A DNA stretch of 64,000 nt. Origin: Polyangiaceae bacterium (GTDB lineage: Bacteria; Myxococcota_A; Polyangia; Polyangiales; Polyangiaceae). The notes under the pieces were generated by a model. That model searched no databases and was not told where the DNA came from. It saw only the letters and a program-made list of their open reading frames with translations. A program made the translations under genes and the position numbers. Shown here in pieces: positions 24,998-32,909 of the stretch; position 1 is the first letter of the stretch, and the number at the start of each line of letters is the position of its first letter. The stretch is from assembly GCA_020633235.1 (NCBI GenBank), contig JACKEA010000001.1:744001-808000 (forward strand). Direction: 5' to 3'.

Positions 24998-26746
24998 CTA
25001 CGGTAGGAGGTCTTCGCGATCGGCGAACACCTCGAACATGGCGGGCTCGCCGATGCTGGCCGGAAGCGAGAGCTTGGCGCGGGTGCGCACGCCGGCCTGA
25101 GGCTCGAGCTTGCCCGGGACTTTCCAGGTGGCTTCGGCGATGACCTTGGGCGGTACGGCCGTGGGCTCGCTGTGGCTGACCTTGCCGTCCAAGGCGCGCA
25201 CTTTGATGCCGAGGTGATCCCGCGGCTCCTTGCCGGCGTTGAACACGCAGGCCTCCACGTCGCGCTGGGGACCGCTGCCGGTGACGCGGAACTCGCAGGC
25301 CCGCACGTCGCCCAGGGCGCGGAGCAGGCGATCGAGATAGGGCGCCTCGTCGTCGCGCAGCGCTTCCTTGAGCTTGACCACCGCATCGCGCGCGCGCGGG
25401 TCCCCCAGGTACGCGAGCATCATGGCGCCGTGCAGGCGCACCGGGCGGTGGTTCGCGTTCAAGAGATCGGCGATCAGGTTGGTGGGCGCCGCGCCATCTC
25501 CCCCCGGCCCGATGTCGCCTTCGATGGGCACATCCACCTCGAAGTCGCTGCCGCGGGCTTCCACGTTCCATTTGATGGCCTGGCCGGGGCTGAGGGGGCC
25601 TTCGTAGAACACGGCGCGGTGGGAGACGGCCGTGCGGCGATTGCTGGGCGGCGGATCCTGCTCGATGAAGCTGACCATCATGCTCAGCTCCCGCAGGTCC
25701 TTGTCGCCGTTGTTGACGGCAGCGATGTTCAGCTCGAGGCGCTTCTTCTCGGGACCGCTGACGAGCTTCTTGTCGAGCACCAGCACCGAGAGCTTCGGGA
25801 TCGGATCACGCCACAGCACGGAATCCGCGCGCGGACAGCTGCAGTGTCCGCTGGCGGAGGCCTGAGGTCCGGCGGGCTCCGCAGGTTCTTCCGGCTCGCT
25901 CTTCTTGTCTGCGGACGCCGGGGGCGGCGGCGCGGGCGCCGACGCCGGCTCGGTCTCCACCGGCGCCTGCGGCTCGAGCATGGGGCCGTCGTCGCGCACG
26001 GGCTCGCTCACCTGAGCCACGCGGCGTCCGTCGCCGCTGGTGGACAAGAGCCAGCGCGCCGTGAGCACCACGCCGAGGAGCCCGGCGGTGAGGGTGATGG
26101 CGATGGCCGCGGTGGTGCGCGGCAAGAAGCCGGCGAGATCCGGCAGCGCCAAGGGCTTTGGCTTTGGCTCCGGGGCGCGCGCGAGGCGCACGAGGGTGGG
26201 GAGGTAGTGGGAGAGATCCGCGGCCAGCGCTTCGCGGGCTGCGTCTCCTGCCAGCGTGGGCGCGCCCACGCGGCGATCCGCGAGGAAACCCACGGCCAAG
26301 ATCGCCAGCGCCGACAGGCCGCCGATGGTGAGCGCCGCGCTGGCGCCGGCGTGGGGCGCCACCCGGGGCACGGTGAGGGCGCTCACCAGCGTGGCCACGG
26401 AAGCGGCACCCACGGCGCCGATCCAGATCATCAGCCGCTGGCGTGTGTCTTCCTTGGGGTGCGTGCTGTCCCCCGTGGAGAAGTTCACCAGGGTGAGCAG
26501 GTGGTGTGGGGTGCGTGCGGGCTCCAAGGAGAGGAACAGCTGGTCGCCCTCCACGCGGGCTTCGTACACCTCGCTCCAGGGCACGGTGACGCGGGTGCCC
26601 ATGGTGAGCGCGCCGGGAGCGTAGCCTTCGCTGAAGGCGCCGACGCCGAGGTACACGATCACCAGGCCGTGGGGCGTGCACTGAAGCTCCACGGTTCCGA
26701 TCGCATTGCTGCGATCGGTGGCGATGGCCGTCGCTCGAACCAGCAT
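24998..26746 (-). CDS. membrane protein of unknown function with large extracytoplasmic domain
   Basis: This 582-aa protein starts at ATG 26746. Residues 1-85 form a soluble N-terminal part. Two membrane segments follow at about 100-145 (IWIGAVGAASVATLVSAL and a second stretch ALTIGGLSALAILAVGF). A third lies at about 205-225 (TAAIAITLTAGLLGVVLTA), then a Pro/Glu/Ala-rich linker at about 240-295. The last 270 residues hold beta-rich segments and a short helical-repeat stretch (MMLAYLGDPRARDAVVKLKEAL, HEAT-like). No enzyme motif is visible. It is divergent from the 191-aa gene by 78 bp. It is likely a myxobacterial envelope component. Confidence 0.75.
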   Translation of the reverse strand: MLVRATAIATDRSNAIGTVELQCTPHGLVIVYLGVGAFSEGYAPGALTMGTRVTVPWSEVYEARVEGDQLFLSLEPARTPHHLLTLVNFSTGDSTHPKEDTRQRLMIWIGAVGAASVATLVSALTVPRVAPHAGASAALTIGGLSALAILAVGFLADRRVGAPTLAGDAAREALAADLSHYLPTLVRLARAPEPKPKPLALPDLAGFLPRTTAAIAITLTAGLLGVVLTARWLLSTSGDGRRVAQVSEPVRDDGPMLEPQAPVETEPASAPAPPPPASADKKSEPEEPAEPAGPQASASGHCSCPRADSVLWRDPIPKLSVLVLDKKLVSGPEKKRLELNIAAVNNGDKDLRELSMMVSFIEQDPPPSNRRTAVSHRAVFYEGPLSPGQAIKWNVEARGSDFEVDVPIEGDIGPGGDGAAPTNLIADLLNANHRPVRLHGAMMLAYLGDPRARDAVVKLKEALRDDEAPYLDRLLRALGDVRACEFRVTGSGPQRDVEACVFNAGKEPRDHLGIKVRALDGKVSHSEPTAVPPKVIAEATWKVPGKLEPQAGVRTRAKLSLPASIGEPAMFEVFADREDLLP

Positions 26747-26824
26747 CGGGGTGCGGATCCTAGCTGGGACTCGGGCTTTTGGCGAAATGCCCAGAACCAC
26801 TGGAAATTTGGGTAGACTCGCGGC

Positions 26825-27400
26825 GTGTCGACCAAGAGAAAGCTGAAGCGGACGGAGCAGAAGAAGAAGGGTTCGGGGCCCCAGAGCTCCGCGCAGCGGT
26901 TCGCGAAGCCGGGGAGCGAGAAGCTCTGGGTCGCGCTGCTCGGTTGGAGCGGCGAGCGCCTGGTGCGGGCGCAGCTGCTCGACGCCATCTCCGATGCGGT
27001 GCTCACCGGAGCGGACGCGCGCTCCGTGTTCGCGGGCAAGCGTCCGGATCTCGCGGAGCGTCTCTCGGCGGAGGATGTGGAGACCGCCGTGGGGCACTGG
27101 CGCGATGGCAGCTCGCAGTTCCACTACCTGGCGGCGCTGTGCAGCCGCATGGGGCTCGGAGAGGCGTCCGCGGAGGAGCTCGAGCGCGACTGGGGCATCT
27201 GGACCAGTCTTTCTCGCGCGTCCACGCCACACAAGATGCTGCTGGGCTCTCTGGCGCAGACGGAAGCGGCGGCCATGGCGCTCGGCGAGGTGACTCAGAA
27301 CGAGGACATTGTCGCCATCGCCCAGGCGATGCGCGTGCTCTGGTCGGCCCTCGCCTACGGTGACGAGAGCACCTTGAGGCGCGTGCGATCCTGGTCCTGA
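26825..27400 (+). CDS. hypothetical protein
   Basis: This soluble protein of 191 aa has a Lys-rich N-terminus (STKRKLKRTEQKKKG) that could bind nucleic acid or be disordered. The rest is helical with no motif I recognise. It starts with GTG, and the codon bias fits the genome. The 3' end overlaps the convergent radical SAM gene by 46 bp. No function can be assigned. Confidence 0.65.
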   Translation: MSTKRKLKRTEQKKKGSGPQSSAQRFAKPGSEKLWVALLGWSGERLVRAQLLDAISDAVLTGADARSVFAGKRPDLAERLSAEDVETAVGHWRDGSSQFHYLAALCSRMGLGEASAEELERDWGIWTSLSRASTPHKMLLGSLAQTEAAAMALGEVTQNEDIVAIAQAMRVLWSALAYGDESTLRRVRSWS

Positions 27401-29163
27401 GCGCGCCGCGGCGGGGGCTCGGGGGGCGCGGGCCACTCTTGCCAGCCCTCCGGTAGCGGTCCCGGGAGCATCGGCTGCAGGTTCTTCTCGAACAGCCGGA
27501 AGCCGTGGCTCGCGTCCAGCGCCAGGGGCACACCGCGCTCGGGGCCCTGGGCGGCGAACCAGGCGCGGGTGCGCTGCACGTTGTCGATCAGCACCCAGTG
27601 CTGCGGGTCCGTCTTCGCCGCGGTCATGAAGTGGTCTTTCATCGCTTCCAGGTTGCCGCGGGCGTGGGCGATGCACGCGCGCAGATTGAGGACGAGGCCG
27701 GGCAGCGGGTGGCCGAGCTCCTGGGCACGTAGGGCGGTTCGCTCCGCGTCGTCGAGCTGTCCCGCGTCGTACAGCGCCTTGGCCAGATCCAGGAGCGCCG
27801 GCGGGTGATCCCCGAGACGGCCGACCACCGCGCGGCAGTCCTCCACGCTCGGGGTGTACATCTCGCGCACGCCGGAGTGCTCCGCGAACCAGTCGTTCAT
27901 CAGCGCGGCGTCGGCCTCCGGTGCGTCGAAGGGCACCTTGAACTCCTGGAAATCCCCTGAGAAGTACACCTCCCGGGCGAGCCAGCCGGCCTTCTCGGCG
28001 TCGTGGAAGTCGGTGGTGCCGGGGTAGATCGACAGGCACGAGAAGATGTACTGGTGGGGCTTGGCCCGCTCGAGAAAATCCAGCGTCTCGCGGAACGTCT
28101 CGGCGGTGTCGCCGCGGTTTCCCAGCATCATGTAGAAGCGCACCTGGACGCCGTACTTCTTGGCCATCTCCGTGGCCTCCACGATGTCGTTCACCGTGAT
28201 CTTCTTCTGGATGGCGTCCAAGATACGCTGCGAGCCGCTCTCCACGCCCAGGGACAGGCGCTCGCAGCCGGCGAGGCGCATCTCCCGCAAGAGCTCCTCG
28301 TTCAGCACGTCCACTCGCGTGTCGCAGCTCCAGGCGAAGCGGAGGCCCCGGGCGCGCATGCCGCGGCACAGATCGATGACGCGCTTCTTGTTGGTGGTGA
28401 AGGTGTCGTCCTTGATCTGAATCATGCGCACCGGGAGCTTGTCGAGGGCACGCTCCAAGTCGTCGAGCACGTACTCGATGGAGTGCGCGCGAAAGCCGCG
28501 GCCCCAGCTGGTCTCGGCGCCGCAGAAGGTGCACTGCCAAGGGCAGCCGCGGGACGTCATCACGATGTGGGTGGGGAAGTAGTCGTGCGGAGAGGCCAGC
28601 TCGTCCAAGTTCTGGATCGAGGCGCGCTCCGGGCCTTCCACGATGGAGCCGTCGGCATGACGGGTGAGGGCGCCGGCGAGGCCCGTGACGGGCTGCTCCT
28701 GTCCGAGCCGGGAGACGAGCTCGAGGAACGTCGCCTCGCTTTCGCCCTGCGCCACGCTGTCGATCGCCGCGTGGTGCTCGAGCATCTCGCGGGCCAGGGG
28801 CGTGGCGTGGGGTCCGCCGACGATCACGTGAGCGCCCGGGTGAAGCTCCTTGATCAGCTCCGCCACGAGCGCGACGCCGCGGCGGTTCGCCGTCCAACAC
28901 GACATGCCGAACACGTTCGCGTCCAGCGCGGCGATCACCTCGCGCACGCGGCTCCAGGCGAAGCCGGAGAGGTTCATCACCTGCACGCGGTGGCCGGCGC
29001 GCATGGACTCGGCGCCGAGGGTCAAGAGGCCGTACGGGATCTGATGAAAGTCGGGGTCCAAGTCCCCGGGCTGATAGTCCCCGGGCGGGCCGTGCTCCGG
29101 ATCCGGAGCCTCCCCGGGCATCGGGATCTTCCAGGGCGGCGGATACAGGAGCGCGATCTTCAC
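27355..29163 (-). CDS. B12-binding domain radical SAM protein with C-terminal TPR-like region
   Basis: This 602-aa protein starts at GTG 29163 (VKIALLYPPPW). Residues 1-170 resemble the cobalamin-binding domain (YGLLTLGAESMRAGHRV and VIVGGPHATP). The radical SAM core follows, with its [4Fe-4S] motif CPWQCTFC and the SPASM-less barrel segments MIQIKDDTF, SLGVESGSQRIL and FYMMLGNRGDT. The last 130 residues are TPR-like (LLDLAKALYDAGQLDDAERTAL). The class includes methylases and ring-forming enzymes of lipid and natural-product pathways. The substrate is unknown and no pathway genes surround it. Residues between the upstream Cys-less segment and the start give no sign of export. Confidence 0.88.
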   Translation of the reverse strand: MKIALLYPPPWKIPMPGEAPDPEHGPPGDYQPGDLDPDFHQIPYGLLTLGAESMRAGHRVQVMNLSGFAWSRVREVIAALDANVFGMSCWTANRRGVALVAELIKELHPGAHVIVGGPHATPLAREMLEHHAAIDSVAQGESEATFLELVSRLGQEQPVTGLAGALTRHADGSIVEGPERASIQNLDELASPHDYFPTHIVMTSRGCPWQCTFCGAETSWGRGFRAHSIEYVLDDLERALDKLPVRMIQIKDDTFTTNKKRVIDLCRGMRARGLRFAWSCDTRVDVLNEELLREMRLAGCERLSLGVESGSQRILDAIQKKITVNDIVEATEMAKKYGVQVRFYMMLGNRGDTAETFRETLDFLERAKPHQYIFSCLSIYPGTTDFHDAEKAGWLAREVYFSGDFQEFKVPFDAPEADAALMNDWFAEHSGVREMYTPSVEDCRAVVGRLGDHPPALLDLAKALYDAGQLDDAERTALRAQELGHPLPGLVLNLRACIAHARGNLEAMKDHFMTAAKTDPQHWVLIDNVQRTRAWFAAQGPERGVPLALDASHGFRLFEKNLQPMLPGPLPEGWQEWPAPPEPPPRRAQDQDRTRLKVLSSP

Positions 29164-29226
29164 GGCGGTCGATCTTACGCACAATTCTTGGCCCATGCGG
29201 CGCCCAGCTGTTTGACCTCGGAAATC

Positions 29227-29997
29227 ATGAAGTGTCCGGCCGTGTTGGCCCTGTGCGCTCTGGCTGTGAGCGCGTGCGATCCGCCCCACAAGGCCCCCGC
29301 GCCGCCACGCGAGGAGCCGCACCCCGCTGCGGCGGACCGCGCCGCGAAGGTGGCGGCGGCCCGCAGCAAGACGCGCGCGCACCTCGGGCGCCACGCGACG
29401 CGGCCGCGGAAGATCGCCGAAAAGACCTGTGACGACAGTGAGCTCAAGCGCCGCGCGCCGGACAGCGCGGCGCGCGTGCTGACTCTCGCGACGGAAGACG
29501 CCCGCTACGAGGCGAAGTCGCTATTGCCGCTCCGCATCACGAATCAGCTCACGGTGCCGCGCTGGACCGACTTCGAAGACGTGCTCGCGGGAGTGGGCGA
29601 CCGCGGGCAGACCCCCGAGGTCATCGACGAAGCCGTGCGCGGCGTGGAGCGCGAGAGCGCGCGGCGGTTTCTGGGCGTGTATCACGTGCTCTACTACTCC
29701 GTGCCCAAGCGCATTCACAAGTTGGGCAAGCGCCATGCCGAGTGGGTGGCGGGCGTGCTCGACGCCTGGTTCGTGATCCACGATGCCCAAAGCCTCACGC
29801 CGTTGTGTCAGGCGCACATCACCGTGCGGAACGACGTGAAAGACGCGCCCCTCGCCGTGCGGCTCAAGTCCGACACGCGCGATGCGCTGGTGACCACGCT
29901 CGGGGGCGAGCTCCGCTCCGCGTCCAAAGAAGCGCTCTCGCGCATGACCGGCGTGCTCACGATGCCCGACGACGACCAGCGCGTCGCCCACCGCTGA
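29227..29997 (+). CDS. predicted lipoprotein, unknown function
   Basis: This 256-aa protein has signal MKCPAVLALCALAVSAC with a lipobox and then a Pro/Ala-rich linker. The remainder is basic and helical, with no family I recognise. It is divergent from the radical SAM gene over 63 bp. A coding-like remnant in another frame follows directly after its stop (29999-30109). Confidence 0.7.
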   Translation: MKCPAVLALCALAVSACDPPHKAPAPPREEPHPAAADRAAKVAAARSKTRAHLGRHATRPRKIAEKTCDDSELKRRAPDSAARVLTLATEDARYEAKSLLPLRITNQLTVPRWTDFEDVLAGVGDRGQTPEVIDEAVRGVERESARRFLGVYHVLYYSVPKRIHKLGKRHAEWVAGVLDAWFVIHDAQSLTPLCQAHITVRNDVKDAPLAVRLKSDTRDALVTTLGGELRSASKEALSRMTGVLTMPDDDQRVAHR

Positions 29998-29998
29998 C

Positions 29999-30109
29999 TA
30001 CAGCCACTCGGACCAAGGCTTCGGCGAAGTTGGCGGGCTGCCTGACGAGTTGGACAACTACTCCTTCCTGCACTACGGCTTCGCTCAGGGGGATCTCGAC
30101 CGCTTGTAA
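29999..30109 (+). pseudogene. 3' remnant of a degraded coding gene
   Basis: Thirty-six codons read cleanly to a TAA at 30107-30109, giving a natural-looking C-terminus that includes LPDELDNYSFLHYGF and AQGDLDRL. There is no start codon, and upstream the frame runs into the 3' end of the lipoprotein gene in a different phase. The amino acid mix is balanced, unlike the Arg/Ala-rich shadow frames nearby. The phrase LHYGF faintly recalls the end of SET domains of the Rubisco-methyltransferase type, but that is weak. Confidence 0.45.
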
Positions 30110-30118
30110 GGGGGGACT

Positions 30119-30370
30119 TTGCGGCTCTCGCTGAACGGACGACCTTGGTCGCTGGTGGGATCGGCTGCGATCGCGCTCTCCGCGTCCTTGCCAGGTTCCG
30201 GTTGTGGTGGAAGCTTGTCGGAGGATTGCCGGGCGGAGCAGCGGCGTCGGACGTCTCTCGTGTGGTGTAAGAACGGCGACGTCGAGCTCTCGGAGTCCTC
30301 CGTCTGCCAGTCCAAGGACCAGGCGCTGGTTGAGTGCTATTGTCGGGCGGGAGTCGTGCAGTGTCTGTAG
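30119..30370 (+). CDS. small exported Cys-rich protein
   Basis: This 83-aa protein starts at TTG 30119, preceded by AAGGGGGG at ideal spacing, which makes the unusual start credible. A signal-like segment SLVGSAAIALSASLPGSGC could be a lipoprotein signal. The mature part has Cys residues at SEDCR, VWCKNG, SSVCQS, VECYCR and VQCL, suggesting disulfides. The stop lies inside the start region of the next gene (10-bp overlap), so both are probably translated together. The function is unknown; it could be a secreted partner of the downstream barrel-like protein. Confidence 0.6.
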   Translation: MRLSLNGRPWSLVGSAAIALSASLPGSGCGGSLSEDCRAEQRRRTSLVWCKNGDVELSESSVCQSKDQALVECYCRAGVVQCL

Positions 30371-30981
30371 CTCGCCGGCTTGCGACTGCAGTGGCACCCG
30401 CAACTGTCGCAAGTACGCATGTCGCCGCTGCCGATGGGGCATGGATCGCGCCGAGCGTGCGCGCAGGCTCAGCGGCGCTTGGTGCTTCGGGAGACGACGG
30501 GCACTACGTTCCTCCCGATCATCTGGCCGTGCTCGGAGGGGGTATGGAGGCAGGATACGCCTGGCAGAGCGTCACGCTGAGCGGCGCTGTCGAATACGAG
30601 AACACCATCGACACGGCGCCGGCTCGCTCAGAACCGACAGTTCCGTTGACGGACATCGTCGTGCCCTTTCGGGTGAGGTTCCTCGGTCTGGGCAGCCCCG
30701 GCCGTTTCTACGTTCTCGCGGGCGTGGGGTATTCGGTCCTGTGGGACCGTACGCGGCAGGCCGGAGCCACCAGTGATGGATCCGCTCTGCGTAGTGCGGG
30801 GAGCGTGCTCGAGCTCGGCGCCTGCTATCGATTCCCCATCGCGGAGCGCCTGTCCTTGGAGCTCGGAATCGCGCCACGAGCAATCGTCACTCGGGCAGCG
30901 AACGGCATTGGCTACTTCGCCGAAGCTGGCTTTCAGCACTACTCGTTGCCCATCTACGTATCGGTACCGTACTCCCTCTGA
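30361..30981 (+). CDS. outer-membrane beta-barrel-like protein
   Basis: This 206-aa protein starts at GTG 30361 with CGGGAG upstream, yielding a signal peptide that ends near HVAAADG. The mature part is a series of amphipathic strands (for example LAVLGGGMEAGYAWQSVTLS and FYVLAGVGYSVLW). It ends with a short aromatic-containing strand YVSVPYSL, as in small outer-membrane barrels. The G+C and codon bias are milder than in its neighbours, which may hint at a more recent arrival. It overlaps the small Cys-rich gene by 10 bp. Its function is unknown, perhaps structural or a porin-like adhesin. Confidence 0.65.
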   Translation: MSVARRLATAVAPATVASTHVAAADGAWIAPSVRAGSAALGASGDDGHYVPPDHLAVLGGGMEAGYAWQSVTLSGAVEYENTIDTAPARSEPTVPLTDIVVPFRVRFLGLGSPGRFYVLAGVGYSVLWDRTRQAGATSDGSALRSAGSVLELGACYRFPIAERLSLELGIAPRAIVTRAANGIGYFAEAGFQHYSLPIYVSVPYSL

Positions 30982-31034
30982 TGGCGTGGTGCTCCCGCGG
31001 ACGCCGACGCTTGTGCAGCATTCGGACTGGGAGG

Positions 31035-31090
31035 TTGTCGGTCCGGCGCGGAAGCGGATGGTCGCGAGCTTCCGCGCCGTACCAACATCC
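31035..31090. repeat. REP-like repeat, inverted pair (copies F1 and F2)
   Basis: A plus-strand copy (31035-31055) and a minus-strand copy (31063-31090) form a stem of about 21 bp with three mismatches around a 12-nt loop. The shared core is CGGCGCGGAAGC. It sits in the gap between the convergent barrel-like gene and the acyl-CoA dehydrogenase gene, so a bidirectional terminator role is likely. Confidence 0.75.
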
Positions 31091-31098
31091 ACCCGAAG

Positions 31099-32781
31099 CT
31101 ACGAGAGCAGGGCGGCGGGGATGGCCGCTGGCAGCGGTACCTCGTCGAGCAGGAAGCGCTGGGACACGAGCTCGATGGCGGCGCGCTTGACGGTGTCCTC
31201 CGGGGTGGCGGCGAGCTCTTCGAGCATGGCCACGACCTCGAGACAGACGGCGGCTTGGTCGACGAGGGCGCGTCCGAAGCGCTGATCCCCCTGGCCGCCG
31301 GCGAGCTTCTCGAAGCCGCGCTCGAGGGCGGACAGGCCGCTGCCGGCGCGCTCGAGGAGCGGAGCGTGCTCGGCCGGCAGCGAGAGCTTCTTCAATGACT
31401 CCCGCAGCTCGGCGATGAACGCGGTGTGGGCAGCGTAGCGGGAGGCGTCCTTCAGGACCTGCTGCACGAGCACGTTGTGGGTGCCCTCCCAGCTCTCGAG
31501 CACCAGGGCGTCGCGGTACAGCTGCACCAGGGGTGTGAAGGTCTCGATCACGCCGTTGCCGCCCAACACCTCGATGGCGGTGCGCACGCTCTGGGTGTTG
31601 CGGATGGCGGTCCAGTACTTGTTGACGTTCACGCCCACGCGCCAGGCGAGCTTCTCTTCTTCCGTGGAACTGTGGGTGGCGAAGCGATCCGCCATCGCCG
31701 CGAGGCGCAGGGAGCTGGCCGTCGCCGCGTAGGCCTCCGCCCGCAGCGTGGCGAGGGCGTCTTGTACCAACGGGTAGTTGTCGATGGTCTGGCCGAAGGC
31801 GCGACGGTAGCGCGCATAAGAGGCGGCCTCCCGGTAGGCGCCGATCATGCTGCCGGCGCAGCACACCGCGTTGAACACGCGCGAGGTGTTGAGCACGATC
31901 TCGACTACGTTCTTGAAGCCGCGATCGAGTGGGCCCACGGCCTCGGCGTGGGCGCCGAGGAAATCCGTTTCGCCGGAGGCCATGGCGCGGGTGCCGAGCT
32001 TGCGCTTGAGGCGGCGGACGTTGAACTCGTTCACGCTGCCGTTCACCATCCGCGGGGTCACGAACAGGCCCAGGCCGCGCGTGCCCGCGGGGGCGCCCTC
32101 GGGGCGGGCGGTCATCAAGAAGAGCTGCGCGTCGATCACGCTGCAGAACCACTTTTCGCCGGAGAGGCGCCAGTGGTCGCCGTCCTTCCTGGCCACCACG
32201 GCGTTGGCGCCCACGTCGGACCCGCCCTGCACCTCGGTGAGGAACTGCGAGGCGTGAATGCGCTTGTCGTAGTCCCGCGTGAGCAGGCCGGGGAGCCACT
32301 TCTTCTTCTGTGCTTCCGTGCCCAGGCGCTGCACCACCTTGATCAAGCCGGCGGTGCACGCCAGCGGACACTGGTGGCCGTACTCGCCGTGGGCGCCGAG
32401 CATGTACAGGATGCCCATCTGCAGGGTCTCCTTGCCCGGGGTCGCGTAGTCCGCGAGCACGCCGGTGTCCCACACCAGGCGGCCGGCCTCGTGGTAGCTC
32501 GGGTGAAACACGATTTCTTCCGTGCGCTCGCCGACGCCGTTGAAGCGCTCGAGTCGCGGCAGATAGTCGTCGTGGTTGGTGTCTTCGGTGAGCGGACGAA
32601 GGCGGGTGGCGACCATCGCGCCGGTGCGCTCGAGGCGGGCGCGCTCTTCGCCGAAGCGCTCGGCGCCCAGGCGGAGCGAGAGGATCTTCCCGAGGTTCTC
32701 GTCCCAGGTGAAGACGTTGTCGGGTTTGCCGCCTTCCCAGGCGATGAGATCGTTGCGGCCGCGCTCGATGTCGTCAGTCAT
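31099..32781 (-). CDS. acyl-CoA dehydrogenase family protein, AidB-like
   Basis: This FAD-dependent enzyme of 560 aa is longer than ordinary short-chain acyl-CoA dehydrogenases (about 380 aa) and close to AidB (541 aa). Motifs include FLTEVQGGSDVGANA (flavin and substrate site), SGEKWFCSVIDA and YARYRRAFGQTIDNYP. The C-terminal signature is EVLGGNGVIE, with a Glu in SWEGTHNVLVQQ at the usual catalytic-base position. AidB-type proteins are linked to alkylation stress and DNA binding, whereas others oxidise long acyl-CoAs; the sequence cannot separate these. The ATG at 32781 is clear. Confidence 0.88.
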   Translation of the reverse strand: MTDDIERGRNDLIAWEGGKPDNVFTWDENLGKILSLRLGAERFGEERARLERTGAMVATRLRPLTEDTNHDDYLPRLERFNGVGERTEEIVFHPSYHEAGRLVWDTGVLADYATPGKETLQMGILYMLGAHGEYGHQCPLACTAGLIKVVQRLGTEAQKKKWLPGLLTRDYDKRIHASQFLTEVQGGSDVGANAVVARKDGDHWRLSGEKWFCSVIDAQLFLMTARPEGAPAGTRGLGLFVTPRMVNGSVNEFNVRRLKRKLGTRAMASGETDFLGAHAEAVGPLDRGFKNVVEIVLNTSRVFNAVCCAGSMIGAYREAASYARYRRAFGQTIDNYPLVQDALATLRAEAYAATASSLRLAAMADRFATHSSTEEEKLAWRVGVNVNKYWTAIRNTQSVRTAIEVLGGNGVIETFTPLVQLYRDALVLESWEGTHNVLVQQVLKDASRYAAHTAFIAELRESLKKLSLPAEHAPLLERAGSGLSALERGFEKLAGGQGDQRFGRALVDQAAVCLEVVAMLEELAATPEDTVKRAAIELVSQRFLLDEVPLPAAIPAALLS

Positions 32782-32909
32782 GAACCGGGCCTAGCACCGC
32801 CCCCCGGGAGTGCCTAGGGATCGCGATCAAGCGGCGCATTAGCCGCGATTTGGCTAGCATGATACGTTTGCTCAAACGGTGCTCGGGCGCCGGATTGGGG
32901 TATTTGCAC

